DNA of 64,000 bases from an uncultured Oscillospiraceae bacterium. Its GTDB lineage: Bacteria > Bacillota > Clostridia > Oscillospirales > Acutalibacteraceae. The stretch is from assembly GCA_900544715.1 (NCBI GenBank), contig UQWL01000007.1, positions 87,906 to 151,905 of the forward strand. The letters are read 5' to 3'. A program made the position numbers and the translations under genes. Shown here in pieces: positions 35,395 through 43,375 of the stretch. Under the pieces are notes generated by a model that ran no database searches, had not been told where the DNA came from, and saw nothing but the letters and a program-made list of their open reading frames with translations. The first letter of the stretch is position 1. Every line of letters begins with the position of its first letter.

Positions 35395-36351
35395 ATGGCG
35401 CTTTTTCTTTATAGTTTCAATACGGTTGCGCCGCTGATCTTGGTAGTGGCCGTCGGCTTTCTCCTGAAAAAACTGCGCATGGTGGATGACGCGTTTATCA
35501 GCAAGGCAAACAAGGTTTGCTTTCAGGTGGCGTTTCCACTCCAGCTTTTCCATAACATCTATGCCGCGGATTTTGACGCGGAGTTTCGGCCCCAGCTCGT
35601 CTTGTTTACCCTGCTCGGCGTTTTGGCAACGGCGATTCTGCTTTGCCTGATTGCGCCGCGTTTTCTGAAAAATCGGCCTACCTGCGGTGCGTGGATTCAA
35701 GGCGTTTTCCGCAGTAATTTTTTGCTGCTCGGCCTGCCACTGGCCATCAATTTATTCGGCGCGGATCATGTGGCGTCGATTTCCATGCTGCTGCCCTTTG
35801 TCATTATGGAGTTCAACTTCCTGGCAGTCGTCATTCTTACCCTGTTCCGAGAGCCGGAGCAGGGCAAGCGGCAGAAGCTGCGCGTCGGCCGCGTTTTGCT
35901 GGATGTGGTAAAAAATCCGCTGATTATCGCATCTTTTATTGGCATGCTGTTTTCCATCTTTCAAATCCCGCTGCCACTGTTTCTGGGCCGCGCAGTGGAG
36001 GATCTCGGCAAGATCGCAACGCCGTTTGCGCTCCTGCTATTAGGCGGCCAGTTTGATTGGAAGCGCCTGAGGGGGAACCTGCGCCTGGCGAGCCTGGCAA
36101 CAGTGCTGCGCTTAGTGCTGGTGCCCGCTGTTTTTGTTTCTTTGGGAGTGTGGCTGGGCTTCCGCGGGGAGGAGCTGGGGGCGATCCTGATCGTCTTTTG
36201 CGCGCCTACTGCGATTTCAAGCTATGTCATGGCGCAGAATATGGGCAGCGATGATGAGCTCGCCGGGCAGCTTGTGCTGACGACCACGCTTTTTTCAAGC
36301 GTTACTATTTTTTTATGGGTTACAGTGCTGCGCGCTTTGCAGCTGATCTGA
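35395..36351 (+). CDS. AEC-family (auxin efflux carrier-like) transporter
   Basis: The 318-residue membrane protein has about ten hydrophobic helices in two halves. The family features are the N-terminal VAPLILVVAVGFLLKKL, the FRSNFLLLGLPLAINLFG segment and the final FCAPTAISSYVMAQNMG block. Members of this family export or exchange dicarboxylates, malate or malonate and similar anions. The substrate is unknown here, but malic enzyme lies 3 kb upstream. GAAAGGAAGG precedes the ATG. A Dabb-domain gene follows after 41 bases and is probably co-transcribed. Confidence 0.9.
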   Translation: MALFLYSFNTVAPLILVVAVGFLLKKLRMVDDAFISKANKVCFQVAFPLQLFHNIYAADFDAEFRPQLVLFTLLGVLATAILLCLIAPRFLKNRPTCGAWIQGVFRSNFLLLGLPLAINLFGADHVASISMLLPFVIMEFNFLAVVILTLFREPEQGKRQKLRVGRVLLDVVKNPLIIASFIGMLFSIFQIPLPLFLGRAVEDLGKIATPFALLLLGGQFDWKRLRGNLRLASLATVLRLVLVPAVFVSLGVWLGFRGEELGAILIVFCAPTAISSYVMAQNMGSDDELAGQLVLTTTLFSSVTIFLWVTVLRALQLI

Positions 36352-36392
36352 TTTTTGGCTATCCAAAACTTGAATCATAGGAGGAATGATAC

Positions 36393-36695
36393 ATGATTCG
36401 TCACATCGTCATGTGGAAATTTAAAGAAATGGCGGAGGGCGCTACAAAGGCGGAAAACCTGCGCAAGGTGAAAAGCCTGCTGGAAGCCCTGCCGGATACC
36501 ATCCCTTTCATCCGCCGCATGGAGGTGCACTTGAATGAGAATCCCAGCCCCAAGAATTATGACGCCGTTCTCATCAGCGAATTTGATTCGCTGGCAGATC
36601 TTGCGGCCTATACTGCCCATCCGGCGCATCAGGAGATTTCCTCCTTTGTGGCAAAATGCCGCGAGGGGCGCGCCAGCGCGGATTATACGATTTGA
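36393..36695 (+). CDS. Dabb-domain (stress-responsive A/B barrel) protein
   Basis: The 100-residue single-domain protein starts MIRHIVMWKFKE and has the internal YDAVLISEFDSLADLAAY and HPAHQEISSFV segments. These define the dimeric alpha-beta barrel Dabb family, which includes small enzymes and stress proteins without a common reaction. AGGAGG lies eight bases before the ATG. It follows the AEC transporter closely. Confidence 0.9.
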   Translation: MIRHIVMWKFKEMAEGATKAENLRKVKSLLEALPDTIPFIRRMEVHLNENPSPKNYDAVLISEFDSLADLAAYTAHPAHQEISSFVAKCREGRASADYTI

Positions 36696-36724
36696 ATAGG
36701 GTTCTGTCCAAAATATAACCGAAC

Positions 36725-36776
36725 GTCTAAAATGAATTTTTTTGATAACAGAATGCAAGATTATATCATTTTAGAC
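36725..36776. repeat. Perfect 11-base inverted repeat
   Basis: GTCTAAAATGA (36725-36735) and TCATTTTAGAC (36766-36776) are separated by 30 AT-rich bases, between the Dabb gene and the peptidase gene. It may be an operator pair or a weak terminator. Confidence 0.6.
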
Positions 36777-36917
36777 CGGATTTATAGACTTTTTATTCTG
36801 CAATTTCAGAATGGATGCAAGTAAAATGATTTTTGGATGCAAAACGCTCGACTTTTTTGGCGATATGTGATAAACTATAACCATATTTTTGTAAAGAGAG
36901 GGAGTTGAATCCAAAGC

Positions 36918-38165
36918 ATGAAAGCATCAGAAGGCATTCAGAATTACAAGGCGAAGGTCAAGGAATGCGTCAACTACTGCGTGAAGGAAATTAAGTATGT
37001 CTGCAAGGAGGTCGGCGGCCGTGAATCCGGCAGCCCTGCGGAGCGCAAGGCGCAGGAGCATATGGCCGACGAGCTGCGCAAGTATACGGACAGCGTGGAG
37101 TTCGAGGAATTCGATTTGCATCCCAAAGCGTTTATGGGCTGGGTCATCATCGTCGGGATCTGCATGATTGCCAGCGTGATCCTCTACAACCTCGGGTTTG
37201 CGCTGGTTTCCCTGATCCTGACGCTGGTGGGCGCTGTTTGCATGATCGCAGAATTCCTGATGTATAAGGAGTTTCTCGATCCGTTTTTTCCCAAGAGGAC
37301 GTCGGCAAACGTGATTGCGATACGCAAGCCGGAGGGCGAGGTCAAGCGCCGCATCATCTTCAATGGGCATTGCGATTCTGCCTATGAGTGGCGCTATACT
37401 TACCTTGGCGGCGGCCATCTGCTGGTGGCTGTGATTGCGATTGCGATTGTGGGCCTTGTTGTTACGCTCGTGTGTGAAATCGCCGCACTTGCCACCGGGC
37501 ACGCCATGACAGCGTTTGACGGAGGATTTTGGAAAATTATGGGCTATGTTCAGCTCATCTGGATCCCGTCCTATATTTCCATTCTCTTCTTTACCCATTG
37601 GAAACTTGTTGTGCCTGGTGCAAACGATAACCTCACCGGCTGTGTCAATGCGATGGCCGTTATGAAATATCTTTCGGATAACGGCATCCGTTTTGAAAAC
37701 ACAGAGGTTCGTGCAGTGTTGACCGGCTCTGAGGAAGCGGGCCTGCGGGGGGCGAAGGCATATGCGAAGAAGCATCACGACGAATGCCTCGAAACCGAAA
37801 CGATTTTCATCGGCTATGACACCATGCGCGACTATGACGATATGGCGATCTACAGCCGTGATATGACAGGCACGGTCAAAAATGATATCCGCGTTTGCAA
37901 CCTCATGAAGAAGGCGGGCGAACACGCTGGGCTTGACCTGCCCTTTAAGAGCGTTTTCTTCGGCTCCTCCGATGCGGCGGCTATTTCCCAGGCCGGTATC
38001 CCCGGCGCGACCTTTGCAGCAATGGATCCAACCCCCGCGCGCTATTATCACACCCGGCTGGATACGGCGGATAATCTGGACCCCAAAATGATCGAAGCAG
38101 GCCTCAACCTGGCTTTGGAAACCACTTACCTCTTTGATAAAGAGGGCTTGAAAGAGAGCTATTGA
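36918..38165 (+). CDS. Membrane-embedded M28-family zinc aminopeptidase
   Basis: The 415-residue peptidase has all five predicted zinc ligands of family M28: His151 (NGHCDSA), Asp237 (GANDN), Glu272/Glu273 (GSEEAG, catalytic base plus ligand), Asp301 (GYDTM) and His378 (RYYHTR). Two hydrophobic hairpins (about 73-113 and 166-225) are inserted into the catalytic domain, so the enzyme is membrane-bound. Which side the active site faces cannot be decided from sequence. It acts on peptide N-termini. AGAGAGGGAG precedes the ATG. It stands alone before a strong terminator. Confidence 0.92.
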   Translation: MKASEGIQNYKAKVKECVNYCVKEIKYVCKEVGGRESGSPAERKAQEHMADELRKYTDSVEFEEFDLHPKAFMGWVIIVGICMIASVILYNLGFALVSLILTLVGAVCMIAEFLMYKEFLDPFFPKRTSANVIAIRKPEGEVKRRIIFNGHCDSAYEWRYTYLGGGHLLVAVIAIAIVGLVVTLVCEIAALATGHAMTAFDGGFWKIMGYVQLIWIPSYISILFFTHWKLVVPGANDNLTGCVNAMAVMKYLSDNGIRFENTEVRAVLTGSEEAGLRGAKAYAKKHHDECLETETIFIGYDTMRDYDDMAIYSRDMTGTVKNDIRVCNLMKKAGEHAGLDLPFKSVFFGSSDAAAISQAGIPGATFAAMDPTPARYYHTRLDTADNLDPKMIEAGLNLALETTYLFDKEGLKESY

Positions 38166-38233
38166 TTCTTGCCCTGCAGGGGCGATCTATTCTGCGAGGC
38201 GGCTGCGAATCCTTTAAATAACACATGGCAATC

Positions 38234-38270
38234 ATCTGACGGGTAGAATATCACCCGTCAGATTTTTTAT
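38234..38270 (+). terminator. Strong rho-independent terminator
   Basis: ATCTGACGGGT pairs perfectly with ACCCGTCAGAT, followed by TTTTTTATT. Its T-run abuts copy B of the dispersed repeat. Confidence 0.93.
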
Positions 38271-38300
38271 TACGCAGCACCGAGAAGTAACAAAACAAGA
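38264..38300 (-). repeat. Dispersed short repeat, copy B (inverted)
   Basis: Read on the minus strand it gives TCTTGTTTTGTTACTT, then GCTGCGTAATAAAAAAT, matching the core and downstream tail of copies C and D. Confidence 0.7.
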
Positions 38301-38404
38301 CCTGAATTGTTCCAGGGCCGTTTCTATGCGGATTGCGTTCAAGACGAAGGCGGCGAATGGTAATGACTTTCTTTACCGATGTTGTGCTTTTGGATACCGT
38401 TCCG

Positions 38405-38425
38405 TATAATGGTTTATAAACTTTA
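38405..38425 (+). promoter_or_regulatory. -10 box with overlapping dyad ahead of the nitroreductase operon
   Basis: TATAAT (38405-38410) has TTGTGC 17 bases upstream. The dyad GGTTTATAAACT overlaps its downstream edge. Repression by the ArsR protein of the same operon is a reasonable inference. Confidence 0.55.
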
Positions 38426-38443
38426 ACGAAAGGGCTTTTTACG

Positions 38444-39217
38444 ATGGAAAATCATCAGGTAAAGATAGACGCCAGCAAGTGCGTTGGCTGTGGGCTATGT
38501 GTAAACGTGTGTGCTGCACATAACATGAAACTTGAGGATAAAAAAGCAAAAATTCAATTTGAGCACTGCATTATGTGCGGGCAATGCACCGCGGTCTGCC
38601 CGCAGAAGGCCATTTCGATCACTGGTTATGATATGGAGCAGGTTGAGAAAGGGGAAGATATTTTCCTAAATCCAGAGGATGTTTTAGATGTGATCCGATT
38701 TCGGCGGACCATTCGGCGGTTTAGACAGGAAGAAATTCCAAAGGATGTGATTCGCCAGATTTTGGAAGCAGGCAGGCTGACCCATACGGCAAAGAATATG
38801 CAGGACGTCTCCTTTGTTGTGCTTGATCAGGAGAAGAATCGCGTTGAGCAAATGGCAGTTCGTCTTTTTCAAAAAATAAAGCCATTCGCAGATTTATTCA
38901 GCCCAATGGCTAGAAACAATACGATTGACGACCAATTTTTCTTTTTTAACGCGCCCATTGTGATTGTTATTTTGGCAAAGAACAAAACAAACGGGATTCT
39001 CGCCGCGCAGAACATGGAGTTGGTCGCGGAAGCGAATCATCTCGGCGTATTATTCAGCGGATTTTTTACAATGGCTGCCAATGCTTCGCATAAAATCAAA
39101 AAAGCAATTCAGGTCCCAAGGGGGAAAAAAGTAGCGATGACGTTGGTGATCGGGTTCCCGGATGTGAAATTTCTCCGTTCTGTGCAGCGTAAAAAATTAG
39201 ATGTGAGATATCTGTAG
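38444..39217 (+). CDS. Nitroreductase fused to a 2[4Fe-4S] ferredoxin domain
   Basis: The 257-residue protein has an N-terminal bacterial ferredoxin domain with Cys13/16/19/23 and Cys42/45/48/52. The FMN-dependent nitroreductase fold begins at about residue 78 (DVIRFRRTIRRF). It carries electrons from ferredoxin-like clusters to FMN and reduces nitro compounds, quinones or similar acceptors. AAAGGGC precedes the ATG. It is followed after 11 bases by an ArsR regulator gene and forms a two-gene operon with it. A promoter with TATAAT at 38405-38410 overlaps a GGTTTATAAACT dyad, a probable operator for that regulator. Confidence 0.93.
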   Translation: MENHQVKIDASKCVGCGLCVNVCAAHNMKLEDKKAKIQFEHCIMCGQCTAVCPQKAISITGYDMEQVEKGEDIFLNPEDVLDVIRFRRTIRRFRQEEIPKDVIRQILEAGRLTHTAKNMQDVSFVVLDQEKNRVEQMAVRLFQKIKPFADLFSPMARNNTIDDQFFFFNAPIVIVILAKNKTNGILAAQNMELVAEANHLGVLFSGFFTMAANASHKIKKAIQVPRGKKVAMTLVIGFPDVKFLRSVQRKKLDVRYL

Positions 39218-39228
39218 AGGGGTTGAAC

Positions 39229-39582
39229 ATGGCAAAAGAATGTGAAGAGAGGCTGCAACAAATTGTAGAGGGGTTTCAGAAATGCCGAAATGCGTTCACC
39301 GCCATTGGCGATGAAACGAGGCAGTTGATTTTGCTTGTGCTTTTAGAGAGCGATTTATCGGGAATTCGCGTTGGGAAAATTGCAGAAAGAGCGCATCTGA
39401 CGAGGCCTTCCGTTTCCCATCACCTGCAAATCTTAAAAGAGGCCGGCATTGTCGCTATGCGGAAAGAGGGAACCAAAAACTACTACTATTTGAGCGCGGA
39501 CGAAACACAATGGAAGGAGATTGCCGGCTTGGTTCAGCTGATTTATGAAAGCATCCGGCATATCAGCAGCTCACAATTATAA
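39229..39582 (+). CDS. ArsR-family transcriptional regulator
   Basis: The 117-residue winged-helix protein has the ArsR core: FTAIGDETRQLILLVLL, then KIAERAHLTRPSVSHHLQIL (recognition helix) and the wing VAMRKEGTKNYYYL. It lacks the Cys pairs of metal-sensing members, so it may respond to redox or an organic ligand. GAGGGG lies before the ATG at 39229; a TTG two codons upstream is possible. It is second in an operon with the nitroreductase-ferredoxin and probably represses it. Confidence 0.92.
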   Translation: MAKECEERLQQIVEGFQKCRNAFTAIGDETRQLILLVLLESDLSGIRVGKIAERAHLTRPSVSHHLQILKEAGIVAMRKEGTKNYYYLSADETQWKEIAGLVQLIYESIRHISSSQL

Positions 39583-39655
39583 AAAATAACTGCGACCTGC
39601 CCGTGATACGCAAATGCCAGCAGCTCTTCTATAGATGAAAAATCAGCGGGGTTTG

Positions 39656-39692
39656 CTTTGTTACTCGCGCTGCTCGTAATAAAAAATAGCCG
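39656..39692 (+). repeat. Dispersed short repeat, copy C (variant)
   Basis: CTTTGTTACTCGCGCTGCTCGTAATAAAAAATAGCCG carries the core with a rearranged loop and the TAATAAAAAATAGCCG tail. Confidence 0.7.
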
Positions 39693-39793
39693 GTAGTTAG
39701 TCGTTTCGGTAAGCAATGCATATCCCTTTGATCTTTGTGGTTAAGGAAGGCTTTGTTTTGTTACTTGCTTCGCTGCGTAATGAAAGATAGCCG
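39693..39793 (+). repeat. Dispersed short repeat, copy D
   Basis: It contains GATCTTTGTGGTTAAGGAAGG (39731-39750), then CTTTGTTTTGTTACTTGCTTCGCTGCGTAA (39751-39780) and GAAAGATAGCCG. It follows copy C head to tail and matches copy A in order over about 95 bases. Confidence 0.75.
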
Positions 39794-39836
39794 TAATTCC
39801 ACAATTCGCAATAAAAAATAACAGGAGGCAATTGCC

Positions 39837-40595
39837 ATGATCTTGTATTTTTCCGGAACCGGAAACAGCGAATATGTTGCAGGGAGAATTGGAAAAGAGC
39901 TCCATGACGAAGTGATTAATTTGTTTGAGAAAATCCGCAGACACGATTTTTCTGAACTACATGCAAAGAACCCATGGGTCGTCGTTACCCCTACCTATGC
40001 GTGGAGAATTCCGCGTATCGTGGAGGAGTGGCTGAAGAATACAGATCTTGTTGGGAACAGGGATATTTATTTTATCATGACCTGCGGCGGGAGCATTGGA
40101 AATGCGGGAAAATATCTTGAAACGCTATGTGCCGCAAAGAAACTCCATTATTTGGGCTGCCTCGCGGTCCCCATGCCGGAAAATTATATTGCGATGTTTT
40201 CCACACCGGCACGGGCAGAAGCGCTGGAGACGATCCGTCAGGCAGAGCGTGTGATCGATCAAGCCGCCCTGGCGATTCAAAAGAATGAGACGTTTTCACT
40301 GCCTGCCAGGAAACTTCAGGATCAGATAAACAGCGGCATTGTGAATCAGCTCTTTTACCCCATGTTTGTTCACGCGAAAAAGTTTTATGCGACCAGCGCC
40401 TGTGTTTCCTGCGGAAAGTGCGTCCAGGTTTGCCCGTTGCACAACATTCGTCTTGCGCATCAGAAACCCGTATGGGGAGAGAATTGCACCCATTGTATGG
40501 CATGCATCTGCCGCTGCCCCAGCGAGGCGATTGAGTATGGAAATCACAGTAAAGGGCTGCCACGATATATTTGCCCCAAAGCGATTGAAGAGTAA
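39837..40595 (+). CDS. EFR1-type flavodoxin-ferredoxin fusion
   Basis: The 252-residue protein has an N-terminal flavodoxin-like FMN domain with phosphate loop FSGTGNS (5-11). Two C-terminal [4Fe-4S] motifs follow (CVSCGKCVQVCP and CTHCMACICRCP). This is the EFRd/EFR1 architecture common in clostridia, an electron carrier of undetermined partner. AGGAGG lies eight bases before the ATG. Together with the nitroreductase and ArsR genes upstream it makes a small redox cluster, separated from them by dispersed repeats C and D. Confidence 0.92.
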   Translation: MILYFSGTGNSEYVAGRIGKELHDEVINLFEKIRRHDFSELHAKNPWVVVTPTYAWRIPRIVEEWLKNTDLVGNRDIYFIMTCGGSIGNAGKYLETLCAAKKLHYLGCLAVPMPENYIAMFSTPARAEALETIRQAERVIDQAALAIQKNETFSLPARKLQDQINSGIVNQLFYPMFVHAKKFYATSACVSCGKCVQVCPLHNIRLAHQKPVWGENCTHCMACICRCPSEAIEYGNHSKGLPRYICPKAIEE

Positions 40596-40637
40596 ATCGG
40601 ATGGAGAAGTTTCCTCCTTTTGGGCTCCTGAATCATA

Positions 40638-40690
40638 AAACAGGCGGTATGCAGCCTTCGTTGGGCGCATATCGCCTGTTTGCGCTTTTT
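40638..40690 (+). terminator. Terminator between the EFR1 gene and rhaD
   Basis: AAACAGGCG (40638-40646) pairs with CGCCTGTTT (40673-40681), with inner TATGC/GCATA pairing and the tail GCGCTTTTTG. The remaining bases to 40806 show no gene. Confidence 0.8.
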
Positions 40691-40806
40691 GTGTGCAAAC
40701 CTGCCTAAGCGGTCTCCTGGTGGTTTAAAACTTGAACACGCAGACGATTTCCTCCCAGTTAGAATGCGGGGCGGATCACGCGGTGTTGCTGCCCAGCCTA
40801 TTCTTT

Positions 40807-41634
40807 CTAAAGAGTTAGAAAATCCCTGCGGTAGTCTACGCCGAAGGCTTCCGCCAACCGTGTCAGCTCCGCATCCTGAATGGTGTTGATCCGCGGCAAA
40901 TGCGCAGTGAGCATATAAATCTGCGCCGCTTTTTCCACCGTTTCAATCAGGCCGAAGGTTTCATCCATTGTATTGCCTGCGGCATAGATGCCGTGCATGC
41001 CCCAAATCACCAGGCGGAATTCTTGCATCTTTTCCGCCGTGGCCCTGCCGATTTCGTTGGTGCCGCAGAGCATCCAGGGGAGCACGCCTACCCCATCCGG
41101 GAAGACGACGATGCATTCCGTGCACATCTCCCAAAGGGTATGCGTCAGCTTGCGCTCGTCCAGTTCATGCACATAATTCATGGCGAGCGTATGGGTGGGG
41201 TGCGAATGCATTACCACGCGGTTTTGCGGCTCCACACGCAACCTCGCCATATGGCTCATCAGGTGTGCGGGCAGTTCAGAGGTGAAGGAGCCGCCGCCCC
41301 GATAGCCCCACAAAAGTTCAGCCGCCATGCCGTCCGGCGAAATGCGCAAAATGCCAAGGTTTTGCTCCGGGTCGGCTTCGACGTTTTTAAAATACTTCCC
41401 CGTTCCGGTTACGATCAACATGCGCCCTGCCAGCGGCGATGCGTCAAAGCCCAGGGGGATGGTGCGGATTACTCGCGCAAGATCCAGGTATTGCGCAACC
41501 TCTGATTCCTCAAGGAGATAGCTGATGTTGCCGCCGTTGCGTTCATCCCAGCCGAGGCGGTACATGTTGGCAGCGGTTTCCCGCATCTCAGCCACAAAAG
41601 GGGCGGTCAGGATTTCTTTCATCATTTTGTTCAC
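40807..41634 (-). CDS. rhaD: Rhamnulose-1-phosphate aldolase
   Basis: The 275-residue class II aldolase splits L-rhamnulose 1-phosphate into dihydroxyacetone phosphate and L-lactaldehyde. The zinc site is His143, His145 (MHSHPTH) and His214 (GMHGIYA), with Glu120 in the position of the catalytic glutamate. The length equals that of the E. coli enzyme (274). The first residues (MNKMMKEI) are preceded by AGGTGAA. It is an orphan: no rhaA, rhaB or rhaS in the window, so the rest of the pathway must be elsewhere. A related keto-sugar phosphate substrate (fuculose type) is less likely given the match to RhaD length and blocks. Confidence 0.93.
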   Translation of the reverse strand: MNKMMKEILTAPFVAEMRETAANMYRLGWDERNGGNISYLLEESEVAQYLDLARVIRTIPLGFDASPLAGRMLIVTGTGKYFKNVEADPEQNLGILRISPDGMAAELLWGYRGGGSFTSELPAHLMSHMARLRVEPQNRVVMHSHPTHTLAMNYVHELDERKLTHTLWEMCTECIVVFPDGVGVLPWMLCGTNEIGRATAEKMQEFRLVIWGMHGIYAAGNTMDETFGLIETVEKAAQIYMLTAHLPRINTIQDAELTRLAEAFGVDYRRDFLTL

Positions 41635-41855
41635 CTATGTTTCTGATTTCTTTGTTTTGCAAAATTGGATTTGATGCCGGGTGGATGAAAATATTATAAT
41701 CGGACGGCGGCTGGAATACAACGCCCGGCGGGAATCCGCTTTGGGCTTGATTGGCGTATGAATCCGGCCTATAATAGCAGTAGCCGGGCTTTTTGTTTGC
41801 CGATCGGCTGAGAGAGCATTGCTTTGTTGCATTTATGGAAGGGGTTCATTTATAT

Positions 41856-42449
41856 ATGGGGAATCAATTGAGCCATTATTTTATAGAGGATGATTCGTTG
41901 CCGCCGGATATTCAAACGTTTCCTTATTATTTTGGCGCGGAAAAATTTATGTTTACCAGCGACGCAGGGATGTTTTCGCCAGGCCATGTGGATGAGGCCT
42001 CCTCCCTCTTGCTGCACACGATGCCGGAGCGGACCGGGCGCTTTTTGGATTTGGGGTGCGGCTATGGTGTGATTGGGATTGTGATGGGCAGGGTTTATGG
42101 CCTGGAGGTGACGATGGCGGATTCCAACGGGCGGGCGCTTCGCTGTGCTCGGCAGAATTGCGAGGCCAATGGGGTGGAGGCGCAGATCGTCCAATCCGAT
42201 TGTTTTCAAAATGTCAGCCAGTGTTTTGATACCATCGCGCTGAACCCGCCCATCCATGCGGGGAAGGCGGTGATGTATGCCATGTATGAGGGAGCTTATG
42301 CACACCTCAACACAGGCGGAAAATTTTATGTGGTGATCCAAAAAAAACACGGGGCCGAAAGCACGGTGAAAAAGCTAACGGAGATTTTCCCCCATTGCGA
42401 TACGCTTTATAAAAAGAAAGGGTATTATATTTTGGACTGCACAAAATAA
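41856..42449 (+). CDS. RsmC-like class I methyltransferase
   Basis: The 197-residue protein is of the MTS type: entry block FMFTSDAGMFSPGHVDEAS, SAM site LDLGCGYGVIG, acidic MADSN, and the catalytic NPPI motif (LNPPIHAGK). That motif identifies N-methyltransferases acting on guanine or glutamine. The closest characterised relatives are the 16S rRNA G1207 methyltransferases; the short form without the N-terminal pseudo-domain is the usual Firmicute version. The ATG at 41856 has GGAAGGGG upstream; longer in-frame starts are not supported. It ends at a strong terminator. Confidence 0.9.
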   Translation: MGNQLSHYFIEDDSLPPDIQTFPYYFGAEKFMFTSDAGMFSPGHVDEASSLLLHTMPERTGRFLDLGCGYGVIGIVMGRVYGLEVTMADSNGRALRCARQNCEANGVEAQIVQSDCFQNVSQCFDTIALNPPIHAGKAVMYAMYEGAYAHLNTGGKFYVVIQKKHGAESTVKKLTEIFPHCDTLYKKKGYYILDCTK

Positions 42450-42464
42450 TATCAATAAAACAAA

Positions 42465-42498
42465 AACAACCGCGCAGCACTTGCTGCGCGGTTGTTTG
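42465..42498 (+). terminator. Strong hairpin terminator
   Basis: AACAACCGCGCAGC pairs perfectly with GCTGCGCGGTTGTT around a five-base loop, 15 bases past the methyltransferase stop. Confidence 0.9.
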
Positions 42499-42500
42499 GG

Positions 42501-42676
42501 GGAAAGCATTGACAAAAAAGATACCCACAGACCAACTCGTGCAAAGCCAGACCCGAAAAAGGTTGGTAACGCCGCGAAGGCGTGAGTGAGCCGATGATTT
42601 TTCTAAAAAGAAAAACCGTCGGGAACTTTTTATCGTTCGCGACGGCGTGGGAAGCGTTGATAAAAAAGATACCCGC
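42501..42676. repeat. Direct-repeat-bounded element with an internal hairpin
   Basis: The 28-base segments 42501-42528 and 42649-42676 are near-identical (GGAAGC(A/G)TTGA(C/T)AAAAAAGATACCC(A/G)C pattern). They bracket 120 bases that contain the bulged hairpin CCGTCGGGAAC/GTTCGCGACGG (42617-42645). No credible gene is present up to 42929. Confidence 0.7.
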
Positions 42677-42929
42677 TGAAAATGAGAGCGACAAGGTGAA
42701 ATAAAAAACTGAACCCGGAACACAAATTGCGACCAAGTTCAGCCATGGTCATATGGGGAACTGCGAGTTCTAAAAACTATTCGGAGGCTTCTGGATAAGC
42801 AATTTTTATAAAGCTCTATTAAGTTGTCAGCAGAAAAGATATTTTTTCAGCACCAGGGTTTCCTCCATGGTATAATAACAATGAACAAAAGACGTTGTAT
42901 ATCTTTCTCAGAGAGAGGAGGTGAAGTGT

Positions 42930-43265
42930 ATGGGAAAGTATACGGACGACGAGATTCGGTCCATGCCAAAAATCACTGCCAAGATTGCCGCAGATTATCT
43001 TGGAATATCTCCCATGATGGTAACCTTGGGTATGAGAAATAATGTGCTTCCAATTGGTTTCGCTATTAAAAAAGAAGACCGATACAGCGAGAGTTGGAGC
43101 TATAACATCATTCCAGAGCGATTAATTGCTTATAATCACGGAAGGATTAATGAGGTTCAAGTCCAGAATATTGAAAAGAGTTTAAACACCATAATCGAAC
43201 AGTTCGAAGAAATGAAACACGACTTGGTTTTTCTGTTAAAAGAAAACGAGGAATTGGAGGGATAA
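42930..43265 (+). CDS. Small helix-turn-helix protein, phage/mobile-element type
   Basis: The 111-residue protein has an N-terminal helix-turn-helix reminiscent of excisionase-like proteins (KITAKIAADYLGISPMMVTLG). A beta segment (LPIGFAIKKEDR, SWSYNIIPERLIAY) and a C-terminal coiled-coil (NIEKSLNTIIEQFEEMKHDL) follow. Similar pattern proteins occur in clostridial prophages. GAGGAGGTG lies directly upstream of the ATG. It precedes the tandem-motif gene and probably shares its transcript, so the two may form one functional unit; the role is unknown. Confidence 0.7.
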   Translation: MGKYTDDEIRSMPKITAKIAADYLGISPMMVTLGMRNNVLPIGFAIKKEDRYSESWSYNIIPERLIAYNHGRINEVQVQNIEKSLNTIIEQFEEMKHDLVFLLKENEELEG

Positions 43266-43375
43266 AACAGTTCTTGGCAATTATTGCGTCAAACGCTGAT
43301 GCGGAAAAAGCGCAACAGGCTCAGCCTGAAGAGAAAAAGGAAACTGATTTAGGCAGGAAGGAGGATGAAGAGACG

